From contig JAFTSN010000004.1 in the NCBI GenBank assembly GCA_017467275.1, positions 1 to 35,649 on the forward strand: a stretch of DNA of 35,649 nt, in the 5' to 3' direction. Each line of letters opens with the position of its first letter. Position 1 is the stretch's first letter. The stretch is from Clostridia bacterium (GTDB taxonomy: Bacteria > Bacillota > Clostridia > Christensenellales > Borkfalkiaceae). Shown piece after piece: positions 23,875 through 32,179 of this stretch. The notes under the pieces are model-generated. The model worked only from the letters and a program-made list of their open reading frames with translations, had not been told where the DNA came from and did not search any database. The position numbers and the translations under genes are program-made.

Positions 23875-25307
23875 TATCTTCCGTCCTCCTCTTCCACCGC
23901 TTTTAACACCGATGCCGCCGCCTCGCTTGCAATTTTTTCGTCCGCACATTCGGTCAGAATGCGTATGAGTTCCTCCGTTCCCGACGGACGGATCAACAGC
24001 CGCCCGCCAACCGCTTTCACCTTCTCCTCCGCATTATACGCCGCTGCCTGCACGCGAGGCGAATAAAGAACGGCGCGCTTATTTTTGACGCGTGCGTTCA
24101 AGAGGGTCTGCGGATAGAGGGTCAATCCCTCAAAGAGCGCGGAAAAGGACTGCTCGCGCTCCACGCAAAGCTCGGCAAGCTTAATTGCCGTCAAAATTCC
24201 GTCTCCCGTCGAGGAATGCTTGGCGAAAATAATATGCCCCGATTGCTCCCCGCCCAACGCGGCGTTTCTCTCCCGCATACGCTCGTAGACAAAACGGTCC
24301 CCCACCCGCGTTCTCTCCACGCCGATTCCCTGCCTTTCAAGTGCGGCAACCAAGCCCGAGTTGGACATGACCGTCGCAACGATTTTATTTCCGTCGAGGG
24401 CATTTTGCCTTTTGAGATCAAGCGCACAAGCATATAAAATACAGTCGCCGTCTCTGATCTCCCCGTTTTCGTCCACGCAGATACAGCGATCTCCGTCACC
24501 GTCGAATGCAAAGCCCATATCCAGCCCCTGCTCTCTCACAAGTGCTTGCAACGCTTGCGGACGGGTGGAGCCGCAACCGCGGTTGATATTCGAGCCGTCG
24601 GGGGAGGCATGAATGGAATAGGTGGTCGCACCCAACGCATCGAACACGCTCTTGGCGATAAAAAAAGTGCTCCCGTCCGCGCAGTCGAGCCCAATCCGCT
24701 TTTCGCGCAAGGAGACCTTGGCAAGCGCAATCAAAAAACCGATATACCGATTTCTACCCGCCGCAAAATCCACCGTTCTGCCAACGTCGAGCCCGAGCGC
24801 ATAGGGAAGCACTCCGCTCTCGTTCATCAAAGACATGCCCCCCTCGTTACACCCGAAAACTGACGATAAATGCGCCTCGATTCCGTCCAAAAGCTCCTCG
24901 TCTGCCTTTTCGCCGAGCGCGTCGAAAATCTTAATGCCGTTGTCGGTGTAGGGGTTGTGGCTCGCAGAGATCATGACTCCGCAATCAAACCCTTCGGTCC
25001 TTGTCAGATAGGAGACGGAGGGCGTCGTCGTGACGTGCAACAAATAGGCGTCTGCCCCCGAAGCCGTCAACCCCGCGGAGAGGGCGTATTCATACATATA
25101 GGAGGAACGGCGCGGATCTTTACCGATCACGACCCGCGCCCTCGCGCCCTCTCCAACCCCACTTAAAAACGCTTCTGAATCAACGGCATTTTTGCATTTT
25201 TCTGAAAAATACCGACCGATATAGCGACCGATCTCATAGGCGTGGCGCGCCGTTAAAGCAACGTTGACCTCGCCCCGAAAGCCGTCCGTTCCGAAATATT
25301 TTCCCAT
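23874..25307 (-). CDS. glmM: Phosphoglucosamine mutase
   Basis: 477 residues from the ATG at 25307 (GGAG 8 bases upstream); a TTG at 25334 overlapping the previous stop is possible but has no site. Converts glucosamine 6-phosphate to glucosamine 1-phosphate. MGKYFGTDGFRGEVN opens the protein; the phospho-serine loop is MISASHNPYTDNGIK; the metal loop is FAFDGDGDRCIC; sugar binding is LGGEQSGHIIF; phosphate binding is RPSGTEELIRI. It is about 25-30 residues longer than usual, partly through an insertion after residue 35 (SEKCKNAVDSEAFLSGVGEG). Middle gene of glmU-like-glmM-glmS. Confidence 0.94.
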   Translation of the reverse strand: MGKYFGTDGFRGEVNVALTARHAYEIGRYIGRYFSEKCKNAVDSEAFLSGVGEGARARVVIGKDPRRSSYMYEYALSAGLTASGADAYLLHVTTTPSVSYLTRTEGFDCGVMISASHNPYTDNGIKIFDALGEKADEELLDGIEAHLSSVFGCNEGGMSLMNESGVLPYALGLDVGRTVDFAAGRNRYIGFLIALAKVSLREKRIGLDCADGSTFFIAKSVFDALGATTYSIHASPDGSNINRGCGSTRPQALQALVREQGLDMGFAFDGDGDRCICVDENGEIRDGDCILYACALDLKRQNALDGNKIVATVMSNSGLVAALERQGIGVERTRVGDRFVYERMRERNAALGGEQSGHIIFAKHSSTGDGILTAIKLAELCVEREQSFSALFEGLTLYPQTLLNARVKNKRAVLYSPRVQAAAYNAEEKVKAVGGRLLIRPSGTEELIRILTECADEKIASEAAASVLKAVEEEDGR

Positions 25308-25330
25308 ACCGTTCACTCCGTTTATTTTCG

Positions 25331-26326
25331 TCAATCGGGATTATAGTATTTTTTCGCCCGCTCGGGCAAAACTCGTTCCCTTTCCCTTGCTATACACAGA
25401 TCCCCGCCGTTTAAATCCCGTGTGAGGGTGGAGCCCGCCGCAACGTAGCTCCCGTCTGACATCACCACGGGTGCAACCACGTTCACGTTACTGCCGACAA
25501 AGCATTTATTTCCGACCCTCGTTCGGTGCTTTTTACTTCCGTCGTAGTTAACGAACACCGCACCGCAACCGACGTTACACTTCTCGCCCAGATCGGCGTC
25601 GCCGATATAGGAAAGGTGCGCCGCCTTGGTGCCCGCACCCAAGCTCGCATTTTTGATCTCCATGAAATTCCCAATCTTAACCCGCTCCCCCAATCGACTG
25701 TTCGGGCGTAAGTGCGCAAACGGACCGACCTCGGCGAACGCGCCCACCTCGCTATCCTCGATCACGGTGTAAGGCTTTAAAACCGCCCCGTTTTTGATCA
25801 CGCTCTTTCCCGTCACGGTCACGTTGTGGGAAATGCGTGCCCCCCGCCCAATCTCTGCCGTGGCGTCGATATATACCCCGTCGGTACTCTCGATCAAAAC
25901 GCCGTTATAAAGCAGTTTTTTGATAATCTCTTGACGGATACAATCGGCAACGTAGGGATAATCCATCACGGATAAAAGCGCCGCCCCCGCCTTTAAGGGC
26001 ACGTATTTCGCCCTTTTGAGCTCCTCGCTGTTCACGATCACCCATCCCGCGCCGAAAAAGAGATTTTTTTCCTCTGTTTCCGCGCGGAAAATCATGCTCT
26101 CCACCCCGCTTTTGGGCAAGCAGGTATGCGATGACCGCAGTATAAGCGTCGTTGCTCCGCGTTTAAAAACGGGAAAGGCATCAACAATCTCCGCACCGAC
26201 TTTTATCGCCGTGTGTTCTGCTGTAGTGAGTCCGAAAAAGGAGAGATCGACGTCCTTGACCCCTGAAACCGAAAATAAATTCTCCCGCCAGACGTATTTT
26301 TCAAGCCGACGTTCTCTTTCTTTCAT
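25331..26326 (-). CDS. GlmU-like acetyltransferase lacking the uridyltransferase domain
   Basis: 331 residues, ATG at 26326 with GGAGG 9 bases upstream. From about residue 140 it follows the GlmU C-terminal half: linker IIKKLLYNGVLIESTDGVYI, then left-handed beta-helix repeats, VGPFAHLRPNSRLGE, IGNFMEIKNASLGAGTKAAH, the catalytic His region HLSYIGDADLG, and VNYDGSKKHRT. So acetylation of glucosamine 1-phosphate looks intact. The first 135 residues hold no LAAGxGTRM nucleotide-binding loop and no other uridyltransferase motif; they are an unrecognised domain (SFFGLTTAEHTAIKVGAEIV). First gene of the glm operon; it ends 23 bases before glmM. Confidence 0.85.
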   Translation of the reverse strand: MKERERRLEKYVWRENLFSVSGVKDVDLSFFGLTTAEHTAIKVGAEIVDAFPVFKRGATTLILRSSHTCLPKSGVESMIFRAETEEKNLFFGAGWVIVNSEELKRAKYVPLKAGAALLSVMDYPYVADCIRQEIIKKLLYNGVLIESTDGVYIDATAEIGRGARISHNVTVTGKSVIKNGAVLKPYTVIEDSEVGAFAEVGPFAHLRPNSRLGERVKIGNFMEIKNASLGAGTKAAHLSYIGDADLGEKCNVGCGAVFVNYDGSKKHRTRVGNKCFVGSNVNVVAPVVMSDGSYVAAGSTLTRDLNGGDLCIARERERVLPERAKKYYNPD

Positions 26327-26410
26327 ACTCCGTTCCTCCCGTCTCGTCGTTCTTTACATTGTATGCCACACTCCCTCTTTTTGTTTCAGCAACCGATTCC
26401 ACGCATGCAA

Positions 26411-26444
26411 AAAACGCGGAACAGATATTCCTGTTCCGCGTTTT
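26411..26444 (-). terminator. Terminator of the ABC ATPase gene
   Basis: aaaacgcggaacag (26411-26424) pairs with ctgttccgcgtttt (26431-26444), 14 bp, followed on the minus strand by TTTTTTGC overlapping the stem end. Confidence 0.85.
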
Positions 26445-26464
26445 GATTTACTTGTTAGAAGATT

Positions 26465-27877
26465 TTACGCCTGATCTTGGTTGTTCTCGTCAACGGGCGC
26501 TTCCTCTGCGGGAGCTTCTTCCGCCACGGGCGCTTCCTCGACGGGAGCCGCAACAGCAGCCGCTTTCTTCGCCATCTTCGCGTCCTTCTTCATCTGCGCT
26601 TTCATTTCTTTCGTCACGATACGAGCCGCGTCGATCTGTTCACGCATTTCCTGAGGTGTGGGAGGCACGAACGCCGAACCCTCTGCGTTTTCGGGAATGA
26701 CTTCGTAGCCTTCGTCTCTCTCAAGCATCGTAGCTTCGGTGTAACCGTCGAAGAGGTGAATGTGGAGCGCGTCGAACGCAAGGTCGATAACGTCCTTGAG
26801 GTTGACAACCGCACGGCTGGAGATCTTCGCGATCATCTGCGTGGAGTTATCGATGACGGAGCTCTCTTTCGCTTCGTGATCAAGCTCGCAGTAGATCTGC
26901 GTTTCCGCACCGAGCTTTTCGATAACCTCGATACGAGCCTTAACGACCGTGTCAGGCGAGTTGGAAATGAACATCTGATCCTGATGGATATCCTCGGGAC
27001 GAACGCCGAGCGTCACTTCCTTATCGGTGTCGAGATATTCCTCGAGATTCTTGATTCTTGCAACAACGCTCTTGGGAAGCAGGATCTTGTTGTTACCGAC
27101 GAAGCTCACGTAGACCTTCTTACCCTCGGAAACAAGGTGCGCACCCTTGAAGAAGTTCATCTGAGGGGTGCCGATGAAGCCCGCAACGAAGAGGTTGATG
27201 GGATAATCATAAAGGTTCTGAGGGGTGTCGACCTGCTGCATGAAGCCGTCCTTCATAACAACGATACGCGTACCCATCGTCATAGCCTCGATCTGGTCGT
27301 GCGTGACGTAGATAAACGTGGTAGCAAGACGGGCATGGAGCTTGGAGATCTCCGTTCTCATGGAAGCACGGAGCTTCGCGTCGAGGTTACTCAAAGGCTC
27401 GTCGAGAAGGAACACTTTGGGCTCACGGACGATGGTACGACCGAGCGCAACACGCTGACGCTGACCGCCGGAAAGAGCCTTAGGTTTACGGGAGAGATAA
27501 TCGGTGATGCCGAGAATTTCAGCCGCTGCTTTCACCTTCTGATCGATGATTTCCTTGGGTACCTTACGAAGTTTCAAACCGAACGCCATGTTGTCGTAAA
27601 CAGACATATGGGGATAAAGCGCATAGTTCTGGAAAACCATGGCGATATCTCTGTCCTTGGGAACGACGTCGTTCACAAGCTTGCCGTCGATATAGAGCTC
27701 GCCCGAAGAGATCTCTTCGAGACCAGCAATCATACGAAGGGTCGTGGATTTACCGCAACCGGAAGGGCCGACGAGAACGATGAATTCCTTATCTCTGATA
27801 TCGAGACAGAAATTGAACACCGCCTGCACGCCCGAGGGATAGACCTTATTGATGCCTTTGAGCAAAAGTCCTGACAT
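26465..27877 (-). CDS. MsmK/UgpC-type sugar ABC transporter ATPase with extra C-terminal tail
   Basis: 470 residues, ATG at 27877 after GGAGG. Walker A GPSGCGKS (37-44), Q-loop VFQNYALYPHMS, signature LSGGQ (135-139), Walker B VFLLDE (155-160), H-loop His193. The MalK-like regulatory OB domain includes LGVRPEDIHQDQMF. Stand-alone ATPases of this type serve several carbohydrate importers, which fits the absence of permease genes nearby. After about residue 400 a helical, Lys/Ala-rich stretch leads into an Ala/Pro/Glu repeat tail (EEAPVAEEAPAEEAPVDENN), unusual for the family. Monocistronic, with promoter and terminator. Confidence 0.92.
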   Translation of the reverse strand: MSGLLLKGINKVYPSGVQAVFNFCLDIRDKEFIVLVGPSGCGKSTTLRMIAGLEEISSGELYIDGKLVNDVVPKDRDIAMVFQNYALYPHMSVYDNMAFGLKLRKVPKEIIDQKVKAAAEILGITDYLSRKPKALSGGQRQRVALGRTIVREPKVFLLDEPLSNLDAKLRASMRTEISKLHARLATTFIYVTHDQIEAMTMGTRIVVMKDGFMQQVDTPQNLYDYPINLFVAGFIGTPQMNFFKGAHLVSEGKKVYVSFVGNNKILLPKSVVARIKNLEEYLDTDKEVTLGVRPEDIHQDQMFISNSPDTVVKARIEVIEKLGAETQIYCELDHEAKESSVIDNSTQMIAKISSRAVVNLKDVIDLAFDALHIHLFDGYTEATMLERDEGYEVIPENAEGSAFVPPTPQEMREQIDAARIVTKEMKAQMKKDAKMAKKAAAVAAPVEEAPVAEEAPAEEAPVDENNQDQA

Positions 27878-27918
27878 TGAATTTTCCTCCGTTTCTTAAA
27901 CGTAATTTCGATAATACT

Positions 27919-27947
27919 ATTTTAATATATTTTGGCTTAAAATACAA
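27919..27947 (-). promoter_or_regulatory. Promoter of the ABC ATPase gene
   Basis: Minus strand: TTGTAT (27947-27942), 17-base spacer, TAAAAT (27924-27919). Confidence 0.6.
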
Positions 27948-27978
27948 TAGACAAAATCGACAAACTTCCCTCGTGAGA

Positions 27979-28386
27979 TTATATACTTTGCACAACACTT
28001 TTTCCGCTTGCATTGCCTTTTTCGTCCTTTTTCGCGCTTTTCACAACGACCTTGCAGCTCACCGTCTTCTCGTTTGTCTGTGCCGTTATAAAGGTCTCGC
28101 CCGCTTGGATTCCCGTGACCAAACCGTCCTCGACCGTTGCAATCGCGCTATCCGCGGAACGCCAAACAACCACCTTGACCCGCTCGGAAACAGGCTTAAA
28201 CGTTGTCGTGAGCCGAAAGCTCTCCCCCTCTTGAATCTCAATCTCGCTACGGCTTAAAATGAGCCGCGAATTTTCCTCCGCGCCGCTGTCCGTCGCACCG
28301 CACGAGCAAAGGAAAATAAAGCCAATCGCCGCAATCCAGCTAAAAATCTGTTTAACGCCGCTTTGCAACCGTCTTGCAAAAACCAT
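27979..28386 (-). CDS. Lipoprotein with one BIG2 (Ig-like) domain
   Basis: 135 residues from the ATG at 28386, with AGAGGTGG about 5 bases upstream; an upstream ATG frame from 28461 has no site. A basic start (VFARRLQSGVK) and hydrophobic segment end in the lipobox-like FLCSCG. The rest is a single bacterial Ig-like group 2 domain: LILSRSEIEIQEGESFRLTT, VWRSADSAIATVEDGLVTGI, then QAGETFITAQTNEKTVSCKV. Surface-anchored, perhaps adhesive or structural, with no partner evident. Divergent from pepT, whose promoter lies in the shared gap. Confidence 0.85.
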   Translation of the reverse strand: MVFARRLQSGVKQIFSWIAAIGFIFLCSCGATDSGAEENSRLILSRSEIEIQEGESFRLTTTFKPVSERVKVVVWRSADSAIATVEDGLVTGIQAGETFITAQTNEKTVSCKVVVKSAKKDEKGNASGKSVVQSI

Positions 28387-28444
28387 ATTCCACCTCTTTT
28401 TGCTTATTTTGCCTCTCTGCTCCGATTTTATACCGACGAAACAC

Positions 28445-28473
28445 TTGCAAAAAGCCGTCAATCGGGGTATAAT
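28445..28473 (+). promoter_or_regulatory. pepT promoter
   Basis: TTGCAA (28445-28450), 17-base spacer, TATAAT (28468-28473). A second TATAAT lies at 28479-28484 without a good -35. Confidence 0.75.
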
Positions 28474-28503
28474 AGCGGTATAATAAGCTTGAGGAGCAAG
28501 AGA

Positions 28504-29709
28504 ATGTCCGTTAAAGAAAGATTTTTAAAATACGTTCAAATAGACACGCAATCCAACCCCGAAACGGGAACCCACCCCAGCACGGAAAAACAATTCGAGC
28601 TTGCAAACCTGATTAAAAAAGAGCTGGAGACGCTCGGCATTTGTGCCCGCGTGGATGAAAATTGCTACGTCTATGCGAGCATTCCCGCTAATACAGAAAA
28701 CAAACCCGCACTTGGATTTATCGCGCATCTCGACACCGAGCCCGTCTGCTCGGGCAAAAACGTTCGCCCGACCTGCGTCTCCTATTCGGGCGGGGATATC
28801 CCGCTAAAAAACGGCAAGATTATTTCCGCAGCGGAGTTTCCCGTCCTGAACGACTATATCGGACAAGAGCTGATCGTCACGGACGGCACCACCCTGCTCG
28901 GAGCGGACGACAAGGCGGGCGTCGCGGAAATCATGACGGCGGTGGAATATATCCTCGCGCACCCCGAGCTCAAGCACGGCAAGATCGGGATCGCGTTTAC
29001 ACCCGACGAGGAGATCGGCGAGGGGGCGTCGCTTTTCGACGTCACGGGCTTCGGCTGCGACTCGGCCTACACGATCGACGGCGAACAGCTCGGCGAGCTC
29101 GGCTACGAGACCTTTAACGCAGCGGAAGCCACGCTTACTTTAACGGGCAAGAATATCCACCCCGGGGCGGCAAAGGGTAAAATGATCAACTGCGCCGTTT
29201 TAGCGGGCGAATTTTTAGCCGCGCTTCCCGAGGGCGAGCGCCCCTCCACCACCGAGGGCAAAGAGGGCTTTTATCACGTCGAGAGCGTGAACGCCGAGGT
29301 GGAGACGGGCGAGATTAAGCTGATTATCCGCGATCACAGCATGGAAAAATTCTTGGAAAGAAAGGCGTATATCGAGACGCTTACGAAAAAGCTTCAGACA
29401 AAATACGGGGAAGCCGCGGCAAAAGTGACCATTCGCGATCAGTACTATAACTGTCTCGAAAAGATCAAGGAGCACTTCCATCTTATCGAAAACGCACGCG
29501 TCGCCTACGCGCAGGCGGGCGTGCCCGTGCTGGAGGCGCCCGTTCGCGGGGGTACGGACGGCTGCACCCTCTCCTTTATGGGCTTGCCCTGTCCGAATAT
29601 TTTCACGGGCGGACACAACGCGCACTCCGTGCTCGAATTTATTCCCGTGCCGTCTATGGAAAAAGCAGTCGAGGTCATTATAAACCTCGTCCGCTTATAC
29701 GGCTCTTAA
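28504..29709 (+). CDS. pepT: Peptidase T (tripeptide aminopeptidase)
   Basis: 401 residues, ATG at 28504 after GAGGAG (7 bases). M20 family dizinc exopeptidase that removes N-terminal residues from tripeptides in the cytoplasm. Metal and catalytic motifs: FIAHLDTEPV, TTLLGADDKAGVAEIM, FTPDEEIGEGASLFD, and the C-terminal GGHNAHSVLEFIP; the lid domain carries KNIHPGAAKGKMIN and RGGTDGCTLSFMGLP. Full length and intact. Monocistronic. Confidence 0.95.
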   Translation: MSVKERFLKYVQIDTQSNPETGTHPSTEKQFELANLIKKELETLGICARVDENCYVYASIPANTENKPALGFIAHLDTEPVCSGKNVRPTCVSYSGGDIPLKNGKIISAAEFPVLNDYIGQELIVTDGTTLLGADDKAGVAEIMTAVEYILAHPELKHGKIGIAFTPDEEIGEGASLFDVTGFGCDSAYTIDGEQLGELGYETFNAAEATLTLTGKNIHPGAAKGKMINCAVLAGEFLAALPEGERPSTTEGKEGFYHVESVNAEVETGEIKLIIRDHSMEKFLERKAYIETLTKKLQTKYGEAAAKVTIRDQYYNCLEKIKEHFHLIENARVAYAQAGVPVLEAPVRGGTDGCTLSFMGLPCPNIFTGGHNAHSVLEFIPVPSMEKAVEVIINLVRLYGS

Positions 29710-29781
29710 TCCCCGATTTTAATCAGCCCATAAAAAATATTGGTTGATTTTACTTATTTTGCAATTTTTTTAAAATAAAAC

Positions 29782-29807
29782 CACCCTGCACTTCAAAGCG
29801 CAGGGTG
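29782..29807. terminator. Bidirectional terminator between pepT and the acyltransferase gene
   Basis: caccctgc pairs with gcagggtg (8 bp) around a 10-base loop. T-rich DNA lies on both sides. A second weaker stem (aatcagcc/ggttgatt, one G-T pair) lies just upstream, after pepT. Confidence 0.6.
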
Positions 29808-29839
29808 AAATAATACTTATTTAATTATATAAAAAGCCT

Positions 29840-30607
29840 TTAGGCGCCTTTCAAAACGGAGGATTTCTTTTCTTCCGTCTCACTTGCCGCAGGCGCGCCC
29901 GTTTCCCCCTCAAACTGCATTTTTCCGAGCTCGTTACATCTTTCAACGAGCCTTTTTGCAATCTCCTCCTTGCTCTCGCCGTTCGCGCTCAGCTCGGAGT
30001 ACAGAATGGGCTTATCCACGATATACGTTCTGTCCGACTTTCTGAAATACGTGACGTAGATCGGCAAATCGAGCCCTTTTTTCTTGCACACCTCACACAA
30101 GACCACAAAGCCCGAATGGAAACCCTCCAGCTCTTCGAGATAACCGTTGGTCGAATCCTCGGGAAAAATGACGATATTTTCCCCGTTTTCAAGCGCAGAA
30201 ACACTCTCGCGGAGCGTCTTTAAAAACCGTCCGTCGCGATAGGTGGAAATTAGGTTGAGCCCTTTATAAAACAAATTGGTCAGCGGGCTTGCGATCAAGC
30301 AAAACAGCCGTGCCAAATGCAGATTCCAATGCTTTTTCTCATGGTAATAAACCCGCGTTTGATACTTATAAAGCTGCACGAGCCCCGAATTCATTTCGCT
30401 CGCACCCCACATGCGGATAGGCTTATCACAATAAATTTCTAGACTCATCGGCGCGTCCGTGCCCTCGTGATTGCTCAAGATCACGCCGCCCTCGGAAAAG
30501 GGCTCGCCTAAATAGACGAATCTGGGCTCTTTATAGCGCCCTTTCATCAGCTTTTTCATGCCGCGAAACCACCATTTCCGTTTTTGAGCCGATTTCTTTT
30601 TTGTCAT
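29840..30607 (-). CDS. Lysophospholipid acyltransferase-like protein (LPLAT/PlsC superfamily)
   Basis: 255 residues from the ATG at 30607, with AGAGGT about 7 bases upstream; the frame is open further up but no site is seen. The core shows VILSNHEGTDAPMSLEIY, then YRDGRFLKTLRESVSALENG and VIFPEDSTNGYLEE, which parallel the NHxSxxD and FPEGTRS blocks of PlsC. Here the His-Asp spacing is HX3D rather than HX4D, and the Gly-Thr-Arg of motif III is replaced. Probably membrane-associated through the basic N-terminus (KKKSAQKRKWWFRGMKKLMK). It may transfer an acyl group to a non-standard acceptor, or be a divergent family. Own promoter with possible operators. Confidence 0.7.
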   Translation of the reverse strand: MTKKKSAQKRKWWFRGMKKLMKGRYKEPRFVYLGEPFSEGGVILSNHEGTDAPMSLEIYCDKPIRMWGASEMNSGLVQLYKYQTRVYYHEKKHWNLHLARLFCLIASPLTNLFYKGLNLISTYRDGRFLKTLRESVSALENGENIVIFPEDSTNGYLEELEGFHSGFVVLCEVCKKKGLDLPIYVTYFRKSDRTYIVDKPILYSELSANGESKEEIAKRLVERCNELGKMQFEGETGAPAASETEEKKSSVLKGA

Positions 30608-30622
30608 AATCTTACCTCTTGC

Positions 30623-30665
30623 TGTCATGAATATATATGACATTTTATCATAATTTTCTATGACA
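30623..30665. promoter_or_regulatory. TGTCAT/ATGACA sites around the acyltransferase promoter
   Basis: Three copies of the same hexamer: TGTCAT (30623-30628), ATGACA (30637-30642) and ATGACA (30660-30665). The first two form an inverted repeat with an 8-base centre. The other copies touch the -10 and -35 boxes. Candidate repressor sites; the regulator is unknown. Confidence 0.45.
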
Positions 30666-30670
30666 ATCAA
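30642..30670 (-). promoter_or_regulatory. Promoter of the acyltransferase-like gene
   Basis: Minus strand: TTGATT (30670-30665), 17-base spacer, TAAAAT (30647-30642). Confidence 0.65.
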
Positions 30671-30727
30671 GCGTTTTAAGGGGGATAAAGCAATATATTT
30701 TGAAAAACTTCAAAAAAACACAAAACC

Positions 30728-30762
30728 AAAGAAAAACTCTACGCTTGGTAGAGTTTTTCTTT
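30728..30762 (-). terminator. Arabinose operon terminator, 15-bp perfect stem
   Basis: aaagaaaaactctac (30728-30742) pairs with gtagagtttttcttt (30748-30762) around a 5-base loop, about 20 bases past the araA stop. It is T-rich on both strands. Confidence 0.85.
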
Positions 30763-30781
30763 TTAATAATGAAATTTGCCA

Positions 30782-32179
30782 TTAAAAGCCGATGAATACG
30801 ACCTCCGTGCCCGTGAGCTTCGCATAGAGTGCGATATCCTCTTTGGTGAGCGCGGTGGAAACGACGGCATGATGCGCCCCGCCCGCATAGATCCACGCTT
30901 CCGCACCCGTCGCAAAATCGGGCAAAATCTTCCACATGACCCGTGCCACGGGCAGTTTGGGCATTTCCTCGGGCTGTTTGACAAGCTCGATCGCCGCGCA
31001 GATCAAGCGGAAATGCGTCCCCATATCCACCATGGAAACGGCGATGCCCTTACCCTCAATCCCGCCGAATACGAGCCGCGCGGGCGGTTCTTTCCCGCCG
31101 ATACCGAGCGGGTGCACCTCAATCTTCGGTTTCTCCGCCGCAAACACGGGACTGACCTCGAGCATATGCGAAGCGAGCTCAAGCTCGTTCCCCTCGGTCA
31201 GATCGTAGGTATAATCCTCGAGGAACGCCGTCGCGCCCTCTCTGCCCTCTGCCATTTTGCAGAGGACCGCCATGAGCGCGCTCGTCTTATAGTCGCCCTC
31301 GGGGCCGAAGCCCACGCCCGTCGCCATAATATCCTGCACACAAAGTCCGGGGAGCTGACGAAGCCCATGCAAATCTTGGAAGGTGTCCGTAAACGCGCCG
31401 ATACGCTCTTTTTTCAGGAATTTTTCAAGCGCAACGGCATATTTTGCCTGCTCCTCGACCGCGGCAATATCGTCCGTATTCATTTCATATTTCGCTTTAT
31501 ATTCCGCCATTTTTGCGGCAATCTCTTCCGCCGTGACCCCGTCCACGAGATCAACGAGATCGCCGAGCCCATAATAGTTCACGTTCCAGCCAAAGCGAAT
31601 TTCACTCTCCACTCTGTCGCCGTCTGTGACCGCCACGTCGCGCATGTTGTTGCCGAGCATCGCCACGCGTAAGGTATGCGAAAAATCCATCGCCCGCGCC
31701 ACGTCCGCAAACCGCGCAATCCGTTTGAGCACCGCCTCGTTTTTATAATACCCCGCAACCACCTCGCGATTCAAGCCCAATCGTGTGCAAATAAAGCCGT
31801 ATTCCCTGTCGCCGTGCGCCGCCTGATTGAGGTTCATGAAATCCATATCGATGGTCTTATACGGCAATTCGCGGTTATACTGCGTGTGCAAATGTAAGAG
31901 GGGCTTTACGAGACGCTGTAAACCTTTTATCCACATTTTTGCGGGAGAAAAGGTGTGCATCCAAGTGATCACGCCCACGCATTCCTTATCTGCGGACGCT
32001 TTCACGAGCACGTCCTCGGCTTCCTCGCTGCTGCGGACGGTGGGTTGCCATTCAATGGTGACCCCGCCGATTTTTTCATCCAAAAACGCCGCCATTTCTT
32101 TACTGTCGAGCGCGACCTGTTTCAAAGTCTCGTCGCCGTACAAATCCTGACTACCTGTGATAAAATAAAGTTTTTTCAT
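30782..32179 (-). CDS. araA: L-arabinose isomerase
   Basis: 465 residues, a little shorter than the roughly 500 of E. coli AraA. Interconverts L-arabinose and L-ribulose with a metal ion. Recognisable from [47 protein letters not shown], the metal ligands in [10 protein letters not shown] and [20 protein letters not shown], and a C-terminal GGAHHAV. The ATG at 32179 overlaps the araD stop (ATGA), so expression is coupled; AAGGAG lies inside the end of araD. Last gene of the operon. Confidence 0.95.
   Translation of the reverse strand: MKKLYFITGSQDLYGDETLKQVALDSKEMAAFLDEKIGGVTIEWQPTVRSSEEAEDVLVKASADKECVGVITWMHTFSPAKMWIKGLQRLVKPLLHLHTQYNRELPYKTIDMDFMNLNQAAHGDREYGFICTRLGLNREVVAGYYKNEAVLKRIARFADVARAMDFSHTLRVAMLGNNMRDVAVTDGDRVESEIRFGWNVNYYGLGDLVDLVDGVTAEEIAAKMAEYKAKYEMNTDDIAAVEEQAKYAVALEKFLKKERIGAFTDTFQDLHGLRQLPGLCVQDIMATGVGFGPEGDYKTSALMAVLCKMAEGREGATAFLEDYTYDLTEGNELELASHMLEVSPVFAAEKPKIEVHPLGIGGKEPPARLVFGGIEGKGIAVSMVDMGTHFRLICAAIELVKQPEEMPKLPVARVMWKILPDFATGAEAWIYAGGAHHAVVSTALTKEDIALYAKLTGTEVVFIGF

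Noticed and set aside
22012-23900. glmS ribozyme or other riboswitch before glmS
   Set aside because: glmS overlaps the end of glmM (TAATG), leaving no leader.
23875-23949. Upstream extension of glmS
   Set aside because: GlmS needs Cys at the N-terminus after Met removal; the extension lies in the end of glmM and would destroy this.
26477-27874. Long plus-strand frame opposite the ABC ATPase
   Set aside because: It is a composition shadow of the real gene; no ribosome site and no recognisable motifs. The same applies to the long antisense frames over pyrG, purA, araA and glmS.
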